DNA from: Armatimonadota bacterium
GTDB lineage: Bacteria; Armatimonadota; Armatimonadia; Armatimonadales; Armatimonadaceae
Assembly (NCBI GenBank): GCA_030833025.1
Contig: JAURHZ010000054.1
Coordinates: 1-11,379 of the forward strand
Length of the DNA stretch: 11,379 nucleotides
Direction: 5' to 3'
Shown here in pieces: positions 1 through 6,832 of the stretch. The position numbers and the translations under genes are program-made. The notes under the pieces were generated by a model that was not told the DNA's origin, searched no databases, and saw only the letters and a program-made list of their open reading frames with translations. Numbering within the stretch: the first letter of the stretch is position 1; each line of letters begins with the position of its first letter.

Positions 1-720
1 CTACACGCCGTACGCTTTGATATCCGGCAACAGGGTTGTGTCTACATCGTTTGGAACCCAACCGATACGGTCGTAGAAGGTGGAATCATCCCAGCGTTCC
101 CAGAGCTGAGTCTCTCACCCTTTGAAGGTCGGATTCTCGCAACCGATGAACCGATTGGACCAAGTGAATCGCTGCTAAGCGCCTACTCAGGTCTTGTCAA
201 ATCCACGGCTACCGTTATTAGCGCTGCGATCAGGCCTGATCCATATGCCGGAGCCTGCGTTGTTATCGGAGGTCGGAAAGGTGACACCCATACCGTCATC
301 ATGTTTCATCGAGCCGGTGGCGAAAGCGCAACAATTACAATCGAAAACACACCGACCATCCACAGCATCGCCGATAACATCGTCATCGCCGTGCCGGATC
401 ACTTAAAGCGCTACATGGTGACACCATCCGGGGTCACGGCTGGTTCATACTTTGTCAGTGCCGGAGGTGAAATCTCCACCTGGATGAACACCGAGATCAA
501 TGCAACGGGTGAGCTGACCGGGCGTCTGGATCCCATTCCCCTCGATGTCATCATCAATAACTACCCAGCCCAGCGCACAGATGACATCACGCTTACCCCC
601 GGAACCAATAGCCTACGTGTCCGGTACCCGGGCACCACGCCACCTAAAAACACACTTTTTCTCCCCGATGCTGCATGTTGGTGCGGAGAGCTAGCCCCTT
701 GGAGGATTGAATCCGCTTGA
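1..720 (+). CDS. C-terminal part of an unrecognised protein (5' end outside window)
   Basis: The frame is open from base 1 to the TGA at 718-720, giving 239 residues of a gene that starts before the window. I do not recognise the family. The visible part has no membrane segment and reads as mostly beta-strand: alternating hydrophobic residues, many Thr, Pro and Gly, and a motif VYIVWNPTDTVV near residues 14-25. That composition would fit the beta-sandwich tail of an extracellular or carbohydrate-active enzyme, but this is inference from composition, not a domain match. The end contains a CWC motif (about residues 226-228). Its stop overlaps the TTG start of the peptidase gene (TTGA at 717-720), so it is the preceding member of the same operon. 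An ATG inside the frame at 301 would give a 139-residue protein, but the frame stays open and protein-like far upstream of it, so 301 is not taken as the start. Confidence 0.75.
   Translation, partial: LHAVRFDIRQQGCVYIVWNPTDTVVEGGIIPAFPELSLSPFEGRILATDEPIGPSESLLSAYSGLVKSTATVISAAIRPDPYAGACVVIGGRKGDTHTVIMFHRAGGESATITIENTPTIHSIADNIVIAVPDHLKRYMVTPSGVTAGSYFVSAGGEISTWMNTEINATGELTGRLDPIPLDVIINNYPAQRTDDITLTPGTNSLRVRYPGTTPPKNTLFLPDAACWCGELAPWRIESA
701..705 (+). promoter_or_regulatory. Ribosome binding site supporting a TTG start
   Basis: GGAGG lies 11 bases before the TTG at 717, inside the end of the preceding gene. No ATG or GTG is available nearby in the peptidase frame. The site and the 4-base TTGA stop/start overlap therefore together support the rare TTG start. 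Confidence 0.6.
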
Positions 721-3086
721 GCCACTATCGTCAACCATCCCACCACATCACCCAAGCAGTCCTCGCACCCGCAAATCCAACCATCTCGTTTTCACCAGAT
801 CGCAAACACTTTCTTGCAATCGAGCATCCAAGCCACCCATCCCTGGATGCCCTTGCAAAGCCATTCCTAAAACTTGCTGGCTCCCGCTGGGACCCTACGC
901 GCCCCGGATACCAAACAACACTCCACGGATCGGCTATTCGCATCACAAATGTTGCATCCGGAGAGACAAGAACCGTCACGGATCTTCCCGAAGGAATCCG
1001 GATTGATGGCGTGAACTGGAGCCCGGACAGCAACTGGTTGTCGGTGACAGCTGATATCGATGGCGGTGGTATTGGACTCTATGTCATCGATCTCGCTACA
1101 CTGTCATCCCGTGAGGTCGTAGACCTGCGTTTAAAGGATTCCCTGTCTGCAACGACGCAGTGGCTACGCGACAGCTCTGGCATTTTTGCTACTGCTGTTC
1201 CAAAGGGTCAGCCGGCATTTCCTCAGGCAAAACCAGCCCCGGATGGCCCTAATATTCAGGAAAGCCACGACAAACGGACGCGTACGGCAACCTATCAGGA
1301 CCTGCTGACATCCCCTCATGACGAAGCCTGCTTCGCCCACATCACCACCTGCCAGCTAGTCCACATCGCTGTCAATGACCTCAGCATCACCGCAATCGGA
1401 CAACCCGTATTGCTTGGCAGCTATCGACAATCACCGGATGCCAACTATCTCCTAGTGACGGTTTTGCAGCAGCCGTTCTCATACCGAGTGCCCGTGCACC
1501 TGTTTGCACGCTCTGTGCAAATATGGACATCGGCCGGGGATGTCATTCACACCATTTGCGATCTCCCGATCATGGATGAGATCCCGCCGCAGGGTGTCCC
1601 AGTTGGCCCGCGCGGAATACAGTGGATGCGCCTGATGCCAGCAACGCTGCTCTGGACGGAAGCCCTTGATGGTGGTGACCCAAAGGCGGAAGTCCCACAC
1701 CGGGATCGCCTGATGCGCATCGACATCAGCAAGGATGCAATGGGTGAACCTCAGGAAGTCACCCGTCTGCAACATCGCTTTGCGGATATTGACTGGCTGC
1801 CGCGCGCAGGGGATGTGATTCTGACAGAATACGATCGCGACCGGCGCTGGAGAACCAGCTGGCGGACATCACTTTTTGATGCAAGCAAGCGCGAAGAGCT
1901 ATGGAGTCTGTCGGTCAACGATGCCTACAATGACCCGGGCGACCTCGTCTATGAGACGCTCCCAGACGGCACAAGCGTTGTTCGGGAGCGGGATGGCATC
2001 TGGTTCCTTACGGGTCGCGGTGCAAGCGCGGATGGCGACCGGCCATTTCTGAATGCCTTCCATCCGGGAGATGGCATTACTGTCGAAGTTCACCGCTGTG
2101 GAACGGATGCCTTTGAGACATTTGTAGGCTTCAGTTTCGAAGAAGATTTGATTCTTTCGCGTCAGGATCCAGCGACGCCACCTAACCTTTGGCTTAATGG
2201 ACGCAATCTGACGGGATTTGTCGATCCGCACCCCGAGCTGACAGGGATGCACCGCGAGCTGGTGCGTTACAAGCGCTCCGATGGTGTTCAGTTGACAGGC
2301 ACACTGTTCTTGCCACCAGGGCATGATCCAAAGCGGGATGGCCCTCTGCCAACCTTGTTTTGGGCCTATCCTGAAGAGTACTCCGATCCGGCAACCGCCG
2401 GACAGGTCAGAGGCTCCGACCGGGTCTTTACACGCCTCGCGGGAACAAGTCCCGTATGGTTTGCGGCAGCTGGGTGGGCGGTCCTCGCCGATGCATCTGT
2501 GCCGGTGATTGGTGACCCCGACACCATGAATGACACATTTGCGGACCAAATCGTGGATGCTGCCAAGAGCGCTGTAGACATGCTTGTCTCTCGTGGCATT
2601 TCAGACCCACATCGCATCGTTTGCGGTGGCCATTCGTACGGCGCCTTTATGACCGCCAACCTGCTTGCGCACGCCCCGGGCCTCTTTTCCGCCGGGATTG
2701 CACGCTCAGGTGCATACAACCGTACGCTCACTCCGTTTGGATTTCAGTCGGAGCGGCGAACATACTGGGAGGCGCAAGAGATTTATCACCGCCTCTCACC
2801 CTTTACCTATGCAGACCGAATAACAGACCCCATCCTCCTTATCCACGGAGCGGCTGACAACAATCCCGGGACACATACACAGCAATCCGAGCGCTTTTAT
2901 CAAGCTCTCGCTGCACATGGCGCAACCGTAAAGCTTGTTTTGCTGCCACATGAATCCCATGGTTACAGAGCGGCAGAGTCTATTCTGCACACACTCGCCG
3001 AGATGCTTGACTGGGCGAACCAGTGGAGCGACCAGCGACTCGCGGACCGAAAGTGGTCTCCTGTACGTGGTAAGGTTAAAACATAA
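717..3086 (+). CDS. Glutamyl endopeptidase-like S9 (prolyl oligopeptidase family) serine peptidase
   Basis: This 789-residue protein resembles the glutamyl endopeptidases of family S9, including the plant chloroplast CGEP, which cleave after Glu. An N-terminal region (about residues 20-530) should form the beta-propeller that restricts access to the active site. The alpha/beta hydrolase domain follows from about 540. The catalytic triad is readable: Ser640 in GGHSYGAF, Asp714 in HGAADNNPGT and His748 in PHESHGY. Other family-like stretches are SGAYNRTLTPFGFQ after the nucleophile and DGVQLTGTLFLPPG at the start of the hydrolase domain. The N-terminus (MSHYRQPSHH) has no signal peptide, so the enzyme is predicted to be cytosolic. 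The start is TTG, overlapping the previous stop. The TAA at 3084-3086 shares its last base with the ATG of the first ABC ATPase. The family call is strong; the Glu specificity is carried over from relatives and not read from the sequence. A general oligopeptide-degrading role is the main alternative. Confidence 0.9.
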   Translation: MSHYRQPSHHITQAVLAPANPTISFSPDRKHFLAIEHPSHPSLDALAKPFLKLAGSRWDPTRPGYQTTLHGSAIRITNVASGETRTVTDLPEGIRIDGVNWSPDSNWLSVTADIDGGGIGLYVIDLATLSSREVVDLRLKDSLSATTQWLRDSSGIFATAVPKGQPAFPQAKPAPDGPNIQESHDKRTRTATYQDLLTSPHDEACFAHITTCQLVHIAVNDLSITAIGQPVLLGSYRQSPDANYLLVTVLQQPFSYRVPVHLFARSVQIWTSAGDVIHTICDLPIMDEIPPQGVPVGPRGIQWMRLMPATLLWTEALDGGDPKAEVPHRDRLMRIDISKDAMGEPQEVTRLQHRFADIDWLPRAGDVILTEYDRDRRWRTSWRTSLFDASKREELWSLSVNDAYNDPGDLVYETLPDGTSVVRERDGIWFLTGRGASADGDRPFLNAFHPGDGITVEVHRCGTDAFETFVGFSFEEDLILSRQDPATPPNLWLNGRNLTGFVDPHPELTGMHRELVRYKRSDGVQLTGTLFLPPGHDPKRDGPLPTLFWAYPEEYSDPATAGQVRGSDRVFTRLAGTSPVWFAAAGWAVLADASVPVIGDPDTMNDTFADQIVDAAKSAVDMLVSRGISDPHRIVCGGHSYGAFMTANLLAHAPGLFSAGIARSGAYNRTLTPFGFQSERRTYWEAQEIYHRLSPFTYADRITDPILLIHGAADNNPGTHTQQSERFYQALAAHGATVKLVLLPHESHGYRAAESILHTLAEMLDWANQWSDQRLADRKWSPVRGKVKT

Positions 3087-4018
3087 TGTCCCTCGATTCA
3101 CATGGTGTGGCATCCGTCGAAAACCTCACAGTCCGTTACGGAACGAAGACAATTCTTTCGGACTTTTCACTGGTCATCCCAGATGGATGTACCGGCTTAT
3201 TGGGGCCAAACGGTGCTGGAAAAACAACGCTCCTTAAGACGCTACTTGGCTTTGTCAGCCCGGCTGGCGGCAGGGGGCAGGTCCTTGGTCTGGATGTCGC
3301 AACGCAAGGGATGCTCATCCGCCAGAAGATTGGCTTGATGCCCGAGCAGGACTGTCACATTCCCGGGATGAACGCCGTTACATTTGTTGCATACGCTGGG
3401 GAGCTTGCAGGGATGCCTGCATCTCAGGCGATGCGCCGGGCACATGAAGTCCTCGAATACTGCGGTCTTGGTGAAGCCCGCTATCGTAATGTCGAGACCT
3501 ACTCCACCGGTATGAAGCAGCGCATCAAGCTCGCGCAGGCGCTTGTTCACGGGCCAAAGCTTCTCTTCTTGGATGAACCTACAAATGGCTTAGATCCGGA
3601 AGGCCGTGACCAAATGCTTGACCTAATCCGTGATGTCAGCCATGGCAAGGGACTCTCCGTCGTTGTATCAAGTCACCTGCTCCCAGACATCGAACGCACA
3701 TGTGACTCGGTTCTGGTCCTACGACGCGGTGAGCTGATACTCTCCGGGCCCATCGATGCACTCCGTAGCACCACTGGCTGCACCGTGGATGTCGAGCTTG
3801 CGGAAAAGTCGACTGCATTTGGTGAGTCCATTACGGCACTTGGAGGCACCATCGGGGAAATCAAGGGAAACCGGGTGCGTGTGGCATTTGCAGATGGCAC
3901 CAAAGGATTTGGAACCCTCGTCTTCCGGGCAGCCAAGCTTTCCGGAGCTCAGGTCCGTGGGTTTGCACCTGCACAGCGCAGCCTTGAGGATGTCTTTATG
4001 GAGGCAATTGACCAATGA
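3086..4018 (+). CDS. ABC-2 type transporter ATP-binding protein (first pair)
   Basis: This 310-residue nucleotide-binding subunit of an ABC-2 type transporter is predicted to power the membrane protein encoded next. The motifs are in order: Walker A GPNGAGKTT (residues 40-48, Lys46), a PEQ segment at the Q-loop (86-88), the signature YSTGMKQ (139-145), Walker B LLFLDE (159-164, Asp163 and the catalytic Glu164), a D-loop at NGLD (167-170) and the switch His197 in SSHLL. A C-terminal extension of about 100 residues ends with SLEDVFMEAI, a motif common at the end of ABC-2 export ATPases. The degenerate signature in place of LSGGQ is normal for this group. The ATG at 3086 overlaps the peptidase stop by one base, and a TAAGG stretch lies about 10 bases upstream. 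The gene ends in an ATGA overlap with the permease gene. All catalytic residues are present, so it should be active; the substrate is unknown. Confidence 0.93.
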   Translation: MSLDSHGVASVENLTVRYGTKTILSDFSLVIPDGCTGLLGPNGAGKTTLLKTLLGFVSPAGGRGQVLGLDVATQGMLIRQKIGLMPEQDCHIPGMNAVTFVAYAGELAGMPASQAMRRAHEVLEYCGLGEARYRNVETYSTGMKQRIKLAQALVHGPKLLFLDEPTNGLDPEGRDQMLDLIRDVSHGKGLSVVVSSHLLPDIERTCDSVLVLRRGELILSGPIDALRSTTGCTVDVELAEKSTAFGESITALGGTIGEIKGNRVRVAFADGTKGFGTLVFRAAKLSGAQVRGFAPAQRSLEDVFMEAIDQ

Positions 4019-5022
4019 GTCAGCCCAATGTGCAGGACGCAACGGTCAATAGCCCAATTGCGGATCTGACGTATCGAAACTACGATGGCCCTCTCACCAG
4101 TCACACATTTCGCTGGTGGGTGGTTGCGCTTTCAGTGTTGCGCACTAACCTAAAAAAACCTGGATTCTGGATTAACGGAGCGCTCATCGTTCTTATTTTC
4201 CTCTTCCAGGCGTTGCTGTTCTTCTTTTCGAATAATGTCGCCGCGCGTATAGGTGGTGGTGGCGCCGCTGGGGATGCTCCGCAAAAGTTGTTCTCCTATG
4301 GCACCACGGCATATCAGGCCATCTCGGCAACCAGTCTCTTGGTTACAATTGCCGCATTGATTGTCGGTAGCGGAAGCATCGCCGCAGACAACCGCGCCAA
4401 TGCGCTCCTCGTCTACCTCTCTAAACCCATCACTAAAGGTGACTACCTCCTTGGTAAGTGGATGGGTGTGTTTATGCTCCTCGCCGGGATGGTCGTGCTA
4501 CCAACGATACTCCTTTGGGTGTTCTATGCCACGACCTACGCCGATGAGGGATTTTTCAAGCAAGAGCCATGGCTATGGGCAAAGCTGCTGGGTGCATCCC
4601 TCATCAGCCCGGTGATCAACACCAGCCTCATGATCGGCTTCTCGGCATGTACAAAGAATGCGCGTCTCGCAGGCTCGCTCTTTGCTGCATTCACCTTCAT
4701 CTTGCTGACTGTCTCAAACACAGCAGGCTTCCTGATGTTCCGCAATGCAACCCTTGACCAAGACCTCGGAGCCGGCAAGGCGGTTGTGCGCCGAGCGATC
4801 ACCGTTCAACACATCTCCGTACGTGGCGTCGCCGATGGCCTCTCCATGGAGCTGCTCGATGTTGATCCCAAAAAGGTGATGGCCGGTGGACCAAAGAAGC
4901 TGCGTAAGCGGCTACAAGCACCGTATCCATTACCACTCGTTGGCATTGGGTTATTGATGATTATTCTGCCAATCGGTATCGCTCGCGCTAAAATTCGCGC
5001 TGTGGAGGTGGTCTCAGGATGA
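4015..5022 (+). CDS. ABC-2 type transporter permease (first pair)
   Basis: This 335-residue integral membrane protein has about six hydrophobic helices, near residues 52-72, 101-120, 149-172, 190-212, 219-241 and 305-323. The stretch from about 117 to 148 (GSGSIAADN, then LLVYLSKPITKGDYLLGKW) is the conserved cytoplasmic element of ABC-2 permeases, seen as e...G....LLs.Pisr..yllgK in relatives. It identifies the family. The soluble N-terminal 30 residues contain RNYDGPL. A glycine-rich run (RIGGGGAAGD, about 79-87) lies in the first extracytoplasmic loop, and a basic segment (KKLRKR, about 294-299) precedes the last helix. GGAGG at 4000-4004 is the ribosome binding site. The gene has ATGA overlaps at both ends, with its ATPase upstream and the second ATPase downstream. 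It most likely forms a homodimer, or a heterodimer with the second permease. The substrate cannot be inferred from the sequence. Confidence 0.9.
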   Translation: MSQPNVQDATVNSPIADLTYRNYDGPLTSHTFRWWVVALSVLRTNLKKPGFWINGALIVLIFLFQALLFFFSNNVAARIGGGGAAGDAPQKLFSYGTTAYQAISATSLLVTIAALIVGSGSIAADNRANALLVYLSKPITKGDYLLGKWMGVFMLLAGMVVLPTILLWVFYATTYADEGFFKQEPWLWAKLLGASLISPVINTSLMIGFSACTKNARLAGSLFAAFTFILLTVSNTAGFLMFRNATLDQDLGAGKAVVRRAITVQHISVRGVADGLSMELLDVDPKKVMAGGPKKLRKRLQAPYPLPLVGIGLLMIILPIGIARAKIRAVEVVSG

Positions 5023-5954
5023 ATCTGGATAACACCATCCATTTCGAACACGTCTCCCGCTGGTATGGGCAGGTCATTGGTCTCAATGATGTCTCGTTCA
5101 CCATTCCAAAGGGCCTGACCGCTTTGCTTGGCCCCAATGGAGCCGGCAAGTCGACGATGCTGAAGCTCGTAACCGGACAGATCAAACCTACAACGGGTGG
5201 CATTGCCGTTCTTGGTGAGCAGCCATTCGCAAACCCACGCGTTGCGCGGAACCTCGGCTACTGCCCAGAGATTGACAACTTCTACGAAGACATGACTGGC
5301 CGGCAGTTTGTAGAGCTTATGGCGACACTTAGCGGCTACAAAGGCGAAGATAGAACCAAGCGAGTGCAAAATAGCATCGATCGCGTGGGGATGTCAGACC
5401 GCTGTGACCGCAAACTTGGCGGGTACTCCAAGGGGATGCGTCAGCGTATTAAGGTTGCACAAGCCATCGTGCATGACCCAAAGGTCCTCGTCTTGGATGA
5501 GCCTCTCAATGGCCTCGATCCGCTTGGCCGGCGCGATATGGTCAACCTCTACCAGCAGTTTGCCGAAGAAGGGATGTGTGTGCTGATCAGTAGCCACATC
5601 CTTTACGAGGTGGAACAGATCACTGACCGTATTCTGGTGATGTACAAAGGGCGCTTACTCGCGCAGGGCGGTATTCGAGACATTCGTAAACAGATTGATT
5701 CTCATCCGCACCGGATTTCCCTAACGACGGACAATCCACGGAAACTTGCAGGCGCATTGCTACTGGATGACACCGTTATCAGTGCCCGGATGCCGCAGGA
5801 CAATCACCGTGTAGTTGAAGTTGAGACTGCGCAACCTGACAAGTTCTATAGCAACCTTGCGGACATCATTTTGGATGGTGGCTTCGAAGTAAATGTCTTC
5901 CAGGCACCTGACAATAATTTGGAAGCGGTCTTCCGCTATCTGGTGAGTGCATGA
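5019..5954 (+). CDS. ABC-2 type transporter ATP-binding protein (second pair)
   Basis: This is a second nucleotide-binding subunit, of 311 residues. Motifs: Walker A GPNGAGKST (residues 38-46, Lys44), CPE at the Q-loop position (82-84), signature YSKGMRQ (136-142), Walker B VLVLDE (156-161, Asp160 and Glu161), D-loop NGLD (164-167) and switch His193 in SSHIL. The C-terminal 100 residues form an accessory region ending NLEAVFRYLVSA, which parallels the end of the first ATPase. The two ATPases share the layout but differ clearly in sequence, so they are diverged paralogues and not a recent copy. GGAGGT at 5004-5009 is well placed before the ATG at 5019, which overlaps the permease stop (ATGA). 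The gene ends in another ATGA overlap at 5951-5954. It should be catalytically competent. It probably serves the following permease, though a mixed complex with the first pair is possible. Confidence 0.93.
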   Translation: MNLDNTIHFEHVSRWYGQVIGLNDVSFTIPKGLTALLGPNGAGKSTMLKLVTGQIKPTTGGIAVLGEQPFANPRVARNLGYCPEIDNFYEDMTGRQFVELMATLSGYKGEDRTKRVQNSIDRVGMSDRCDRKLGGYSKGMRQRIKVAQAIVHDPKVLVLDEPLNGLDPLGRRDMVNLYQQFAEEGMCVLISSHILYEVEQITDRILVMYKGRLLAQGGIRDIRKQIDSHPHRISLTTDNPRKLAGALLLDDTVISARMPQDNHRVVEVETAQPDKFYSNLADIILDGGFEVNVFQAPDNNLEAVFRYLVSA

Positions 5955-6757
5955 CAGCTGATTTTCGCCTCTTTCTTAATGCGCTCAAGGATGTCCTGAG
6001 CAGTCGTCGGATTTTTGTTGCCTTATTCCTGATGGTCCTACCAGCCATCATCGGGCTCATTTGGAAATCCGCCGCGGGTGCACGCTTTGAGGCCCTCGAG
6101 TCCTACAACACGCTGGCAGCAGGACTAGTCTTTGGCTTTATTCTCACGATTCTGTCGGTAATCTACGGAACCGGTGTCCTCAGCCAAGAGCTTGAAGGAC
6201 GGACGATTGTCTATCTGCTCACACGCCCGATTCCTCGCTGGAGGATTCTGCTCGCGAAGTACCTCGGGGCATGGCTCGCGATCACAGTCACCGTCAGTAT
6301 CAGTGAAGTTTTGCTGGCGCTGGCGATGTTTGGGACGAAGCTTTCGGGTGTCCCACTCATGAGCGACATCAAGATTATCCCGCTGGGAGCCGCCGCCTAC
6401 GGAGCACTCTTTCTCCTCTTAGCGACCCTCCTCAGCAAGCCACTGTCTTACGGTTTGCTCTTCGCATTCGGCTGGGAGAGCTGGGTACCATCCCTTCCGG
6501 GTGGCTTTAGCCGCTGGTCGATCATGGCCTACCTACGGACACTGGCTCCGCACCTCCAAGAAACAGCAGAAGCTACAACGGAAACGGGTGGCGGCGGTGG
6601 CGGTGACATTTCGGAGCTCCTGATGGCCTTCAACCCTGTGACCATCCCAACGATAACCGCGTGGTTTGCCATCCCAATCATCACGCTGGTTTCTCTTGGC
6701 CTCAGCCTCTACTTCTTCAGCGTGCGGGAGTATAGCCCAAAGGAAGAAGCCAGCTAA
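5951..6757 (+). CDS. ABC-2 type transporter permease (second pair)
   Basis: This 268-residue membrane protein has about six hydrophobic segments, near residues 20-38, 52-76, 104-126, 142-160, 165-180 and 232-256. The stretch LSQELEGRT, then YLLTRPIPRWRILLAKYLG (about 77-105), is the typical ABC-2 permease cytoplasmic element. It is shorter than the first permease and lacks that protein's N-terminal tail. Before the last helix comes a hydrophilic loop with ETAEATTET followed by six glycines (213-218), a flexible stretch of unusual composition. The upstream ribosome binding site is weak (GGTGAG only 3 bases from the start). Together with the ATGA overlap, this suggests expression by translational coupling to the ATPase gene. 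It is the last gene of the operon; the TAA at 6755-6757 is 24 bases before a terminator. The substrate is unknown. Confidence 0.88.
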   Translation: MTADFRLFLNALKDVLSSRRIFVALFLMVLPAIIGLIWKSAAGARFEALESYNTLAAGLVFGFILTILSVIYGTGVLSQELEGRTIVYLLTRPIPRWRILLAKYLGAWLAITVTVSISEVLLALAMFGTKLSGVPLMSDIKIIPLGAAAYGALFLLLATLLSKPLSYGLLFAFGWESWVPSLPGGFSRWSIMAYLRTLAPHLQETAEATTETGGGGGGDISELLMAFNPVTIPTITAWFAIPIITLVSLGLSLYFFSVREYSPKEEAS

Positions 6758-6781
6758 GTCCACGTAAACGGTCAAAACGAA

Positions 6782-6810
6782 AACCCCGACATTCGAAGAA
6801 TGCCGGGGTT
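6782..6810. terminator. Bidirectional intrinsic terminator between convergent genes
   Basis: Arms 6782-6794 and 6798-6810 form a 13-base stem with a three-base loop. There is one A-C mismatch in the + transcript, which becomes a G-U pair in the - transcript. TTTTTT follows at 6812-6817 on the + strand. On the - strand the hairpin is followed by TTTTCGTTTTG. It lies between the end of the ABC operon (6757) and the end of the propeller gene (6833), so it can end both transcripts. Confidence 0.9.
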
Positions 6811-6832
6811 GTTTTTTGCTTTCGCAGACAGA

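Noticed and set aside
1899..2549. 216-codon open frame on the - strand inside the peptidase gene
   Set aside because: It is fully antisense to a gene with an intact catalytic triad, its composition is rich in Cys, Arg and Trp, and it shows no recognisable motif.
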